A stretch of DNA of 23,166 nt from Anaerolineaceae bacterium (GTDB lineage Bacteria > Chloroflexota > Anaerolineae > Anaerolineales > Anaerolineaceae). This document shows, in pieces, positions 1 to 6,225 of the stretch. Where the stretch lies: positions 1 to 23,166 of the forward strand of contig JAIOTF010000224.1 in the NCBI GenBank assembly GCA_021107195.1, in the 5' to 3' direction. A model generated the notes under the pieces. It searched no databases and had not been told where the DNA came from. It saw only the letters and a program-made list of their open reading frames with translations. How positions within the stretch are numbered: position 1 is the stretch's first letter; every line of letters begins with the position of its first letter. A program made the position numbers and the translations under genes.

Positions 1-132
1 CTAGTTCGGCGGGAAGTGACGCCTGTGGAGAGGACGGAAGACCTGCGGCTACGCAGGCAGACCTCGAAGAAGCAGGAACAAAACAGCAAGCTACTATGCG
101 TATGTTTGCATAGGTTTTTGAGAACGGAATAA
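1..132 (+). CDS. tnpB: TnpB (IS200/IS605 OrfB) C-terminal fragment
   Basis: The first frame is open from the window edge to a TAA at 130-132 and encodes 43 residues. It carries a REVTPVE motif near its start, a basic middle, and a tail ending CVCLHRFLRTE. REVTPVE-type tails are familiar from the C-termini of TnpB/OrfB proteins, the RNA-guided nucleases of IS200/IS605 elements. The catalytic RuvC and zinc-finger parts lie outside the window, so activity cannot be judged. The frame contains a short hairpin (94-113), as expected where the element's right end and the 3' part of the guide RNA overlap the tnpB end. The stop codon lies at, or just past, the junction with the disrupted PLP gene on the other strand. 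The identification rests on the short tail and the context. Confidence 0.62.
   Translation, partial: LVRREVTPVERTEDLRLRRQTSKKQEQNSKLLCVCLHRFLRTE
1..132 (+). mobile_element. Right end of an IS200/IS605-family element
   Basis: The element enters from the left edge and ends at about 125-135. The boundary is inferred from where the PLP gene on the minus strand loses its family sequence (after residue ~370) and where the TnpB-like frame stops. A 6-bp stem, CTATGC (94-99) with GCATAG (108-113), has an 8-nt loop and sits about 15-20 nt inside the boundary, where the subterminal hairpin bound by TnpA is expected. No terminal inverted repeat or target duplication is expected for this family, and none was seen. 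Whether a tnpA is present cannot be seen here. Confidence 0.55.
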
Positions 133-1241
133 TATGACATCAGGGAAGGTTGGTTAATCAGGCTTTCAGTGCCACCGAGGGAGGGCGTGATATATGGGAT
201 GCGCAGGCGATCAATAAAAGCAGCGGTCTCTCCCAGTGTTCCTCTGACCGTGAAAGATACGACCCCGCCAAATCCTTCCATCTGTCGCATGGCAACATTG
301 TGGTCGGGGTGGGAAGGTAAACCGGGATACCAGACCCGTTCAATGGACGGATGTGACTCCAGGAAGCATGCAATCTGTAATGCACTCTCATTCTGATGCC
401 GCACCCGCAATCCCAACGTTTTCAGTCCCCGCCCGAGAAGAAAGGCATTTTGCGGGCTGACCACACCACCCAGCATACCCACGTGTTCCCTGATTTGTTT
501 GATCAAATCCTGCCGGCCAACCACGGCTCCGGCCAGCAAGTCGTGATGCCCGCCCAGATATTTGGTGCCAGAATGCACGATCAAATCGACGCCATATTCA
601 ACGGGCCGCAGGTTGATCGGCGTGGCAAAGGTTGTATCCAGCAAGGTCAATACTCCATGCTTCTCAGCCAATCGCACCAGCCGATCAACATCTAACACGC
701 GCAGGTAAGGGTTGGTGGGGGTCTCGGATACGATGACGCGCGTTTTCGGGCGTAAGGCGGCTTCCATAGCTTCGAAATTATCTATAGGCACCACTGTGCA
801 GGACACGCCATAGCGTTTAAAGAAATCACCAACAAATTCGCGGGTGCGCTTGTAGCAATCATCGGTGATGATGATATGAGCTCCTGATTTGAGCAGGGTC
901 AGCAGACTGGTCGTGATGGCGGCCATTCCGGAAGACAATAATACGGCACTATCGGCTTTTTCCAGAGCGGCGATGCGGGATTCAACAGCTTGCACTGTGG
1001 GGTTCCCGTAACGACCGTAGTCATTGTGCGTCGTAATGCCCTGTTCTTTGGCAGCAATGAATTCCTGGATATCGGCCAAATCATCAAAGGCGTAGGTGGC
1101 AGTTTGGACGATGGGTTCAATCAAGGCATGATAAGGCTTTTTGCGGTTTGCACCTGCATGTACGGCGCGGGTAGAATGGCCGCACAACGAAAGAGAAGTA
1201 GAAGTAACTACATCGGGGATATCAATTTGGGATAAGGTCAT
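1..1241 (-). CDS. Cys/Met metabolism PLP-dependent enzyme, 3' end disrupted by an IS
   Basis: The frame is open from ATG at 1241 to the window edge. A GGAG Shine-Dalgarno (SD) lies 8 nt before the start. Residues 1 to ~370 match the trans-sulfuration family (cystathionine gamma-synthase, cystathionine gamma-lyase, methionine gamma-lyase): YGRYGNPT at 75-82, SSGMAA at 103-108, SETPTNP at 172-178, and HSGTKYLGGH at 223-232 with the PLP lysine at K227. After SLMSYY (366-371) the usual ~35-40 residue C-terminal part is missing, and the frame continues into sequence antisense to tnpB. The protein is therefore truncated and carries a foreign tail, and may be inactive. Which reaction it catalyses cannot be settled from sequence. 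The upstream Met-rich leader points to methionine metabolism. Confidence 0.85.
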   Translation of the reverse strand, partial: MTLSQIDIPDVVTSTSLSLCGHSTRAVHAGANRKKPYHALIEPIVQTATYAFDDLADIQEFIAAKEQGITTHNDYGRYGNPTVQAVESRIAALEKADSAVLLSSGMAAITTSLLTLLKSGAHIIITDDCYKRTREFVGDFFKRYGVSCTVVPIDNFEAMEAALRPKTRVIVSETPTNPYLRVLDVDRLVRLAEKHGVLTLLDTTFATPINLRPVEYGVDLIVHSGTKYLGGHHDLLAGAVVGRQDLIKQIREHVGMLGGVVSPQNAFLLGRGLKTLGLRVRHQNESALQIACFLESHPSIERVWYPGLPSHPDHNVAMRQMEGFGGVVSFTVRGTLGETAAFIDRLRIPYITPSLGGTESLINQPSLMSYYSVLKNLCKHTHSSLLFCSCFFEVCLRSRRSSVLSTGVTSRRT

Positions 1242-1265
1242 GATTGCAGCTCCATCAGGTGAGAT

Positions 1266-1299
1266 AAAAAAAACAGGCCGCCTGTTTGGGCAGCCTGTT
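1266..1299 (-). terminator. Intrinsic terminator in the PLP-gene leader
   Basis: Read on the minus strand, an 11-bp stem (1299-1289 with 1282-1272, one G-U pair) has a 6-nt loop and is followed by a run of U (1271-1266). It lies downstream of the Met-rich leader ORF and only 25 nt upstream of the PLP-gene ATG. It therefore cannot end an upstream gene and is best read as a conditional attenuator. Confidence 0.8.
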
Positions 1300-1354
1300 G
1301 CCGATGCTGAATAAATCTCAGCTCAACAAATCGTTTTTGGTGAACGAGCTGCCC
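1288..1354 (-). promoter_or_regulatory. Alternative pairing (candidate antiterminator) in the Met leader
   Basis: In the RNA, GGGCAGC (1354-1348, inside the leader ORF) is a perfect 7-nt complement of GCUGCCC (1294-1288). That second segment covers most of the 5' arm and part of the loop of the terminator. The same first segment overlaps CAGCUC (1351-1346), which can instead pair with GAGCUG (1324-1319, spanning the leader stop codon). The three mutually exclusive pairings are what an attenuator needs. Which state follows ribosome stalling is not decided by the geometry. Confidence 0.55.
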
Positions 1355-1442
1355 GTAAGTTTAAACTGCGCATGGCCATAGACATCATCACTGACAACAT
1401 GGCAATCATCATTACGTTTACGGAAGCAGACAGTTTGTTCAT
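1323..1442 (-). CDS. Met-rich leader peptide (39 aa)
   Basis: This ORF runs from ATG at 1442 to TGA at 1325-1323. Eight of its 39 residues are Met, at 1, 11, 12, 15, 19, 20, 22 and 24, so seven fall within 14 codons. No SD lies at a normal distance. A promoter just upstream puts the predicted transcript start at or one base before the AUG, so the mRNA would be leaderless. The ORF sits between that promoter and a terminator that precedes a Cys/Met-metabolism gene. Its role is probably to sense charged elongator tRNA-Met rather than to make a functional peptide. Confidence 0.65.
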   Translation of the reverse strand: MNKLSASVNVMMIAMLSVMMSMAMRSLNLRAARSPKTIC

Positions 1443-1449
1443 TGGCTCG

Positions 1450-1478
1450 AGTTTACCTTATCTTGACCGTATGGTCAA
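1450..1478 (-). promoter_or_regulatory. Promoter of the Met leader and PLP gene, with overlapping inverted repeat
   Basis: On the minus strand, a -35 TTGACC (1478-1473), a 17-bp spacer and a -10 TAAACT (1455-1450) form a sigma70-type promoter. The leader ATG at 1442 is 7 nt past the -10. The -35 is one arm of an inverted repeat, TTGACC/GGTCAA, with a 4-bp centre (1463-1478). This could be a repressor site or simply a hairpin in the DNA sequence. Confidence 0.6.
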
Positions 1479-1486
1479 TAGATTTT

Positions 1487-1500
1487 GGAAATATATTTCC
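1487..1500. repeat. 14-bp perfect palindrome between the helicase stop and the Met-leader promoter
   Basis: GGAAATATATTTCC is a perfect palindrome. It lies directly after the helicase stop codon and 8 bp upstream of the Met-leader -35. It could be an operator. It is not followed by a T-run on the minus strand, so it is not a clear terminator. Confidence 0.45.
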
Positions 1501-2754
1501 TCACCGGCTTTTTGCATAAGAACGCTGCCGGTTATTGCTTGTTTTCCGCTGGTTAGAGGGTGTGGTTTTGCGATAGTTCGACTTCGGCCGGGAAATCCTG
1601 TTTTTGACTGGAGCAGGCCGATTCGCAGGATTCAATTCGACTTCAAAACCTTCCATCCTGCGGCGTTCCAGCGTGCAGCCCATATTATTTTCTATCGTCC
1701 GCACCATTTTGAGATCCTCTGGTGTTACCAGGGATAGCGCCGTGCCCAGACGATCCATGCGCCCGGTGCGTCCTGTGCGGTGGGTGTATGCTTCTGCAGT
1801 GTTGGGCAAGTCGTAGTTGATCACATGCGATACCTTTGATACGTCAATGCCGCGTGCGGCGATATCGGTTGCTACCAGCACTTTTACGCGACCCTTCCGG
1901 AATTTCTCCATTGCAGCTTGCCGCTGATTTTGAGACATGTTGCCCTGAAGCGCAGTAGTTGATTTCCCAGCTTTGCTTAATTGATAAGCCAGTTTTTTGG
2001 CGCGGTGTTTAGTGCGGGTGAAAACTAACACTTGACCGGAGCCGCTGTTATCAAGCAGGTTCAACAACATCTCTCGCTTGCCTGTTTGTTCTACCATATA
2101 CATGGCATGACGGATTGACTTTAAAGGCTGCGAAATGCTAATTTCTACTGTTATTGGATCATGCAGCATCTCAGTGGCCAGTGAGCGAATCTCTTTTGGC
2201 ATCGTTGCTGAGAATAACAGAGTCTGCCGTTTCCGCGGCAGGGCGGCGATGATCCGGCGGATAGAGGGCAGGAAACCCATATCAAACATTTGATCTGCTT
2301 CATCCAGTACCAGCACTTGAATATCACGCAGGTCGATTACCTTCTGGCCTAGCAAGTCCAATAATCTTCCAGGGCAGGCTACCACGATATCCACACCATT
2401 GCGCAAGCCCCTTATTTGCGGCTGGGCGCTCACACCACCGTAAACAGTAAGACTGCGCAGACCGGTTTGTCGGCCAAGCTGAGTAATGGCGGCATGAGTT
2501 TGTTCAGTCAGTTCGCGGGTAGGTGCAAGGATCAGAGCACGCAGCTTGCCGCGCGGGCCTTTCATCAATCGTTGCAGAATCGGCAGGACGAAAGCGGCTG
2601 TTTTTCCCGTTCCGGTTTGCGCCAGCCCGAGTACATCTTTTCCGTTAAGAATAACGGGAATGGTTTGTTTTTGAATGGGGGTTGGCGAAGTGTAGCCAGC
2701 CTTTGAAATCCCCGCGTTGATCTGCGGGTGAAGAGAGAACGTATTAAAATCCAC
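1501..2754 (-). CDS. rhlE: DEAD-box ATP-dependent RNA helicase (RhlE-like)
   Basis: This 417-residue protein has the full helicase set in order: Q-motif GYTSPTPIQ (20-28), Walker A AQTGTGKT (45-52), PTREL (78-82), CPGR (127-130), DEAD (151-154), SAT (182-184), ARGID and HRTGRTGR in the second RecA domain. The last ~45 residues are a basic, low-complexity Arg/Lys/Asn tail, typical of RNA-binding extensions in RhlE-type helicases. The enzyme unwinds short RNA duplexes in ribosome assembly, decay or cold adaptation. The start is GTG at 2754, with AAGGA 7 nt upstream. The gene is divergent from the arginine operon. The subfamily assignment is by general similarity only. Confidence 0.93.
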   Translation of the reverse strand: MDFNTFSLHPQINAGISKAGYTSPTPIQKQTIPVILNGKDVLGLAQTGTGKTAAFVLPILQRLMKGPRGKLRALILAPTRELTEQTHAAITQLGRQTGLRSLTVYGGVSAQPQIRGLRNGVDIVVACPGRLLDLLGQKVIDLRDIQVLVLDEADQMFDMGFLPSIRRIIAALPRKRQTLLFSATMPKEIRSLATEMLHDPITVEISISQPLKSIRHAMYMVEQTGKREMLLNLLDNSGSGQVLVFTRTKHRAKKLAYQLSKAGKSTTALQGNMSQNQRQAAMEKFRKGRVKVLVATDIAARGIDVSKVSHVINYDLPNTAEAYTHRTGRTGRMDRLGTALSLVTPEDLKMVRTIENNMGCTLERRRMEGFEVELNPANRPAPVKNRISRPKSNYRKTTPSNQRKTSNNRQRSYAKSR

Positions 2755-2881
2755 TATTTTTCCTTAATTGGTATTTATTACTATTACCACTACGAGAAGT
2801 TATTTCGCAGTGTCCGCTCTATTGCCCCGCAATGCGGTAATACCAATGAAAGAATAAGAGCGGTATTTTTACACAATAAAA

Positions 2882-2898
2882 CCAGGGAAGAACCCTGG
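2882..2898 (-). terminator. Terminator-like hairpin in the helicase leader
   Basis: CCAGGG (2882-2887) and CCCTGG (2893-2898) form a 6-bp GC-rich stem with a 5-nt loop. On the minus strand it is followed by TTTTATTGT (2881-2873), a weak U-tract. It lies inside the predicted 5' leader of the helicase gene, about 120 nt before its start. Confidence 0.4.
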
Positions 2899-2916
2899 CC
2901 CGTTGAAGAATTATTT

Positions 2917-2933
2917 CAGATAAAATTTATCTG
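2917..2933. repeat. 17-bp perfect palindrome CAGATAAAATTTATCTG
   Basis: Two perfect 8-bp arms flank one central base. The palindrome lies about 13-29 nt after the predicted helicase transcription start, so it could be an operator or an mRNA hairpin. Confidence 0.4.
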
Positions 2934-2952
2934 TGTTCAACTAAGACAGGTT

Positions 2953-2961
2953 AGTATACCA
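2953..2961 (-). promoter_or_regulatory. Extended -10 promoter of the helicase gene
   Basis: TGG-TATACT on the minus strand (2961-2953) matches an extended -10 element. No good -35 is present at 16-18 bp (ACACAA at 17 bp), which is tolerable for extended -10 promoters. Confidence 0.4.
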
Positions 2962-3061
2962 CAGATATGTGCTTCTTGTGTTATGCGTGTAGCCATTAAC
3001 ACCTAAAATCCCCCCCCCCAAAAAAATAACACCCTTCAAAATTCAAATTCACGTTTTTCTA

Positions 3062-3090
3062 TTGACAATCTTATTTCTTCGTGATAATAT
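3062..3090 (+). promoter_or_regulatory. Promoter of the arginine operon
   Basis: TTGACA (3062-3067, consensus) is followed by a 17-bp spacer and TAATAT (3085-3090). TG at 3082-3083 gives an extended -10. Transcription should start near 3097, about 8 nt before the leader-peptide ATG. Confidence 0.78.
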
Positions 3091-3104
3091 CGACACAATT
3101 AATC

Positions 3105-3185
3105 ATGAAAACACAAATTTGCTCAATTTCTTTCCAGAACGTTCGACGATCCTTCCTGAAAAATAATCAGGGAGGCAGGTTTTAG
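3105..3185 (+). CDS. Arg-codon leader peptide (26 aa)
   Basis: This ORF runs from ATG at 3105 to TAG at 3183-3185. Tandem CGA CGA codons (3144-3149) encode Arg14-Arg15, and a third Arg (AGG) is at codon 25. There is no SD, and the predicted 5' leader is about 8 nt, so initiation would be almost leaderless. The ORF lies between the promoter and a terminator that precedes argG. The RNA segments that form alternative structures sit at the distances expected from a ribosome stalled at the Arg pair. Its likely role is to report charged tRNA-Arg supply. Confidence 0.65.
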   Translation: MKTQICSISFQNVRRSFLKNNQGGRF

Positions 3186-3266
3186 TTCATTGATTGAGCA
3201 AAAGCTGTAAAGCCTAGCACGATTCTCATAGTCTTCTATCGGATTTCGTAAAGCTCTCCTCCCTGA
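3155..3266 (+). promoter_or_regulatory. Attenuator 1:2 hairpin and 2:3 antiterminator of the arginine operon
   Basis: Segment 1, CCTGA (3155-3159), pairs with TCAGG (3167-3171) across a 7-nt loop. The longer segment 2, TCAGGGAGG (3167-3175), is a perfect 9-nt complement of CCTCCCTGA (3258-3266), which covers the upper part of the terminator hairpin. A ribosome stalled at codons 14-15 would reach about 3160-3164 and mask segment 1, freeing segment 2 to form the antiterminator. A ribosome at the stop codon would cover segment 2 and let the terminator form. This is the classical layout of amino-acid operon attenuation. Confidence 0.68.
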
Positions 3267-3279
3267 GGAGAGCTTTTTT
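3250..3279 (+). terminator. Intrinsic terminator (attenuator) upstream of argG
   Basis: A 12-bp stem (3250-3261 with 3265-3276) with a 3-nt CCT loop ends in T6 (3274-3279). It lies between the leader peptide and argG, 35 nt before the argG ATG, so it must be read through for argG expression. Confidence 0.85.
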
Positions 3280-3314
3280 GTTTAATGCTTATTTCATCAC
3301 ACAAGGAGAATAAC

Positions 3315-4586
3315 ATGTCTGCTGCTGCAAAAAAGAAAATAAACAAAGTGGTTTTAGCTTATTCAGGAGGTTTAGACACCTCGGTCATCGTACCCTGGTT
3401 GATCGAGAATTATGACTGTGAAGTGGTGTGCTTCACCGCCAATGTAGGGCAGGGCGATGAGGAATTGGTCGGATTGGAAGAAAAGGCCAAAGCCAGCGGC
3501 GCCAGCCAGCTCATCATTCATGATCTTCGCGAGGAATTGTCCAACGATTTCATCTTCCCCATGCTGCGTGCCGGGGCAGTCTATGAACGTAAATACCTGC
3601 TGGGCACATCCATTGCCCGTCCGTTGACCGCCCAGCACCAGGTGCAGGTTGCCCATGAAGTTGGCGCTGATGCAGTTTGCCACGGTGCGACCGGCAAAGG
3701 TAATGATCAGGTACGTTTTGAACTGACCTTCACTGCTCTTGACCCACGCCTGGAGATCATCGCTCCGTGGCGCGAGTGGGATATCAAGTCCAGAGAAGAC
3801 GCCCTGGCTTATGCAGAAGCCCACAATGTACCCGTAACCGCATCAAGGAAATCCCTCTACAGCCGCGACAGTAACCTGTGGCATCTTTCCCACGAAGGCG
3901 GGCCTCTGGAAGATCCATGGCTGGAACCGGAAGAGATCATGTATCTGATATCCACCTCGCCTGAAAATGCCCCTGATGAACCAACCTATGTGGAGATTCA
4001 ATTCGAACAGGGTAATCCAGTGGCGGTGAACGGCGAAACCATGTCACCGGCAAAATTGATCGCATTGTTGAATGTCATCGGGGGCACTAATGGTATCGGC
4101 CGCAATGACATGGTAGAGAGCCGCCTAATCGGAATGAAATCCCATGGCGTCTACGAAACTCCCGGCGGAACAATTCTGATGGCGGCCCACAATGAGCTGG
4201 AATCGATCGTCCTTGACAAAGACGCCTTGAGCTACAAAGATCTGATTGCGCTAAAATACGCCGAACTGGTATACAACGGCTTGTGGTTTACCCCGCTGCG
4301 CGAGGCGCTCGATTCATTTGTCACTGCCACCCAGAAACATGTAACTGGTCAGGTGCGTTTGAAATTGTACAAAGGGAACATCATTCCGGTTGGGCGCAAG
4401 AGTCCTTACAGCCTGTATCGCGAAGATTTTGCTACCTTTGGTCAAGACGATGTTTATGACCAGAGCGACGCCAAAGGCTTCATCCGCCTGTATGGCTTGC
4501 CATTGAAAGTGCGCGCATTGAACGGCCTTCCGGTAAATGGCTTGAAATTGAAAAAACCGGATTACAGCCTTTTCAAACGCGACTGA
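3315..4586 (+). CDS. argG: Argininosuccinate synthase
   Basis: The enzyme joins citrulline and aspartate with ATP to give argininosuccinate, the penultimate step of arginine synthesis in the cytoplasm. The N-terminus carries the N-type ATP pyrophosphatase loop, LAYSGGLDTS (14-23). Further family blocks include GATGKGNDQVRFE, SLYSRDSNLW and a PGGT block (YETPGGTI). The length of 423 residues is slightly above the usual ~400. The start at 3315 is chosen because AAGGAG (3303-3308) lies 6 nt upstream. An ATG at 3285 would begin 6 nt after the terminator T-run and has no SD. It is the first gene of an eight-gene operon and is controlled by the leader attenuator. Confidence 0.97.
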   Translation: MSAAAKKKINKVVLAYSGGLDTSVIVPWLIENYDCEVVCFTANVGQGDEELVGLEEKAKASGASQLIIHDLREELSNDFIFPMLRAGAVYERKYLLGTSIARPLTAQHQVQVAHEVGADAVCHGATGKGNDQVRFELTFTALDPRLEIIAPWREWDIKSREDALAYAEAHNVPVTASRKSLYSRDSNLWHLSHEGGPLEDPWLEPEEIMYLISTSPENAPDEPTYVEIQFEQGNPVAVNGETMSPAKLIALLNVIGGTNGIGRNDMVESRLIGMKSHGVYETPGGTILMAAHNELESIVLDKDALSYKDLIALKYAELVYNGLWFTPLREALDSFVTATQKHVTGQVRLKLYKGNIIPVGRKSPYSLYREDFATFGQDDVYDQSDAKGFIRLYGLPLKVRALNGLPVNGLKLKKPDYSLFKRD

Positions 4587-4604
4587 GGAAGAAGGAGAAC
4601 TACC

Positions 4605-5975
4605 ATGCCACTATGGGGAGGACGGTTCAGCCAGTCCCTTGACCAACAAGCCTGGCAACTCAATGCTTCAATCCAATTTGACTGCAGATTAGCCGCACTG
4701 GACGTGCGCGGCAGCCAAGCCTGGGCCGGGGCATTAGGGCAGGCAGGCGTGCTGACACCGGCAGAAAGCGTACAGATTATTGCGGGATTGGAAACGATCC
4801 AAAACGAATTCGGGGAACAGCGTTTTGCTTTCGAGGAAAGCGATGAAGATATCCACACCGCAGTGGAGCGGCGTCTGGGCGAGCTGATCGGCCCTCTGGC
4901 AGGCAAACTTCACACTGGACGCAGCCGTAATGATCAGGTCGCGACCGATATACGCCTTTGGTTGCTGGAAACGGCACCTGTACTGGAAGAAAGTCTACGC
5001 GGATTACAAGCAGTACTGCTGAAACGGGCAGAAAATGACTTTGGAGTTATCATGCCTGGTTACACCCACTTACAGCGCGCTCAACCGATCCTGTTAAGTC
5101 ACTGGTGGCTTTCTCACTTTTGGCCATTGCAACGCGACAGCCAGCGGCTTGGTCAACTATCAGCACGCAGTTCAGTGATGCCTCTGGGCGCAGCAGCCCT
5201 GGCGGGAACATCCTTCCCGATTGATAGGAGTGCACTGGCGGCCAAACTGGGTTTCAATAGCACTTCGGCCAACAGTTTGGATGCCGTCTCAGACCGTGAT
5301 TTTGCAGCCGAGTTTTTGTTCTGGACTGCCCTGACCGCAGTGCACCTCAGCAAACTGGCGGAGGAAATCGTGCTCTTCACCAGCGCCGAGTTCCACTTTT
5401 TTGAATTGGATGACGCATTTGCCACCGGCTCCAGCCTGATGCCACAAAAGAAAAACGCTGACGTGTTTGAATTGACCCGCGGCAAAGCAGGCACATTGAT
5501 CGGACGGTTGACCGGTATGCTATGCATGCTCAAGGGGTTGCCTTCCACCTATGACAAAGACTTGCAGGAAGACAAGCTGGCGATCTTTGAAGCATACGAC
5601 ACCCTGGCAGCCGTACTGCCAGTAATCGCCAAAGCACTGGAAACAGTACACATTTTCCCGGAAATCATGACCGCCGCAGTCACTCCAGACATGATGGCCA
5701 CTGATCTGGCCGACCATCTGGTCAGCCAGGGCGTGCCCTTCAGGGAAGCTCACGATCTGGTCGGGCTGGCTATCAAACACGCCAAAAAGCAAGGGAAAAT
5801 TCTCGACAGCCTGGAACTTGCAGAATATCAGCACATCTCACCCTTTTTTGGGCCTGAAATCTACCAAGTACTGAAAGCCGAAAACAGTCTGATTCGCCAT
5901 AACATAAGCGGAGGCACCGCTCCTGAAGCAGTGAAAAAACAAATAGAAATTGCCAGACAAGCGCTATCCGTATAA
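4605..5975 (+). CDS. argH: Argininosuccinate lyase
   Basis: The enzyme splits argininosuccinate into arginine and fumarate, the last step of arginine synthesis. It belongs to the fumarase/aspartase superfamily. The signature GSSLMPQKKNAD is present, with its catalytic serine loop. HTGRSRNDQVATD and TSFPIDR blocks are also seen, and the 456-residue length is normal. The gene follows argG after 18 nt. An AAGGAG SD lies 7 nt before its ATG. It shares the leader attenuator with argG. Confidence 0.97.
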   Translation: MPLWGGRFSQSLDQQAWQLNASIQFDCRLAALDVRGSQAWAGALGQAGVLTPAESVQIIAGLETIQNEFGEQRFAFEESDEDIHTAVERRLGELIGPLAGKLHTGRSRNDQVATDIRLWLLETAPVLEESLRGLQAVLLKRAENDFGVIMPGYTHLQRAQPILLSHWWLSHFWPLQRDSQRLGQLSARSSVMPLGAAALAGTSFPIDRSALAAKLGFNSTSANSLDAVSDRDFAAEFLFWTALTAVHLSKLAEEIVLFTSAEFHFFELDDAFATGSSLMPQKKNADVFELTRGKAGTLIGRLTGMLCMLKGLPSTYDKDLQEDKLAIFEAYDTLAAVLPVIAKALETVHIFPEIMTAAVTPDMMATDLADHLVSQGVPFREAHDLVGLAIKHAKKQGKILDSLELAEYQHISPFFGPEIYQVLKAENSLIRHNISGGTAPEAVKKQIEIARQALSV

Positions 5976-6019
5976 AAAATCAAACCATTCGAAACTATTT
6001 ATCAAAAGGAGAAACAATC

Positions 6020-6193
6020 ATGAACAACAACGTACTTTGCCCTGAATGTGAAGCCGAAGTCAGCCTTGATGCCAACGTTATGCAAGGAGAAATCCTGGTT
6101 TGCCCGGATTGCGGTGTAGATCTGGAAGTGATCACAACTGATCCAATCGCTGTCGAAATTGCCCCCATGGAAGAAGAAGACTGGGGAGAATAA
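6020..6193 (+). CDS. lysW: LysW amino-group carrier protein
   Basis: This 57-residue acidic protein has a zinc ribbon with CxxC pairs at C7/C10 and C28/C31. It ends in EDWGE, the hallmark C-terminus of LysW, whose last glutamate is the attachment point. The terminal Glu57 gamma-carboxyl is linked to the alpha-amino group of glutamate or 2-aminoadipate, which protects the amine and carries the intermediate between LysX, LysZ, LysY, LysJ and LysK. AAGGAG lies about 7 nt before the ATG. The gene is between argH and lysX, so here it probably carries glutamate-derived intermediates toward ornithine. Confidence 0.95.
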   Translation: MNNNVLCPECEAEVSLDANVMQGEILVCPDCGVDLEVITTDPIAVEIAPMEEEDWGE

Positions 6194-6225
6194 GAAAAAG
6201 ACGCCATGGTAAAGAGAGAAAAGCA

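Larger units (their letters stand above)
2755..3061. other. Intergenic region: structured 5' leader of the helicase gene
   Basis: No gene is supported here. On the minus strand there is an extended -10 promoter, a 17-bp palindrome, a terminator-like hairpin and an 8-bp inverted repeat (2768-2775 with 2839-2846). A transcript of about 190 nt would precede the helicase start. Near the right side a C10 run (3010-3019) is followed by A7. No peptide ORF starting with ATG was found in the helicase leader. Confidence 0.5.

Noticed and set aside
133..1241. PLP-enzyme region read as a frameshifted pseudogene, because only short ORFs with a start and a stop were apparent
   Set aside because: Reading the minus strand from 1241 shows one uninterrupted frame to the window edge. 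It only looks broken because it has no stop inside the window.
1266..1442. SAM or T-box riboswitch upstream of the PLP gene
   Set aside because: A CGGCAACA stretch resembles part of a SAM-I riboswitch, but the other conserved blocks are missing. The T-box sequence is also absent. The Met-run ORF explains the region better.
3010..3026. C10-A7 homopolymer as a phase-variation switch
   Set aside because: It lies in non-coding DNA about 40 bp upstream of the arginine promoter -35 and is not within a reading frame or promoter spacer. It may only be an error-prone tract.
3285..3314. Upstream ATG of argG at 3285
   Set aside because: It starts 6 nt after the terminator T-run and has no SD. The ATG at 3315 has AAGGAG at the right distance.
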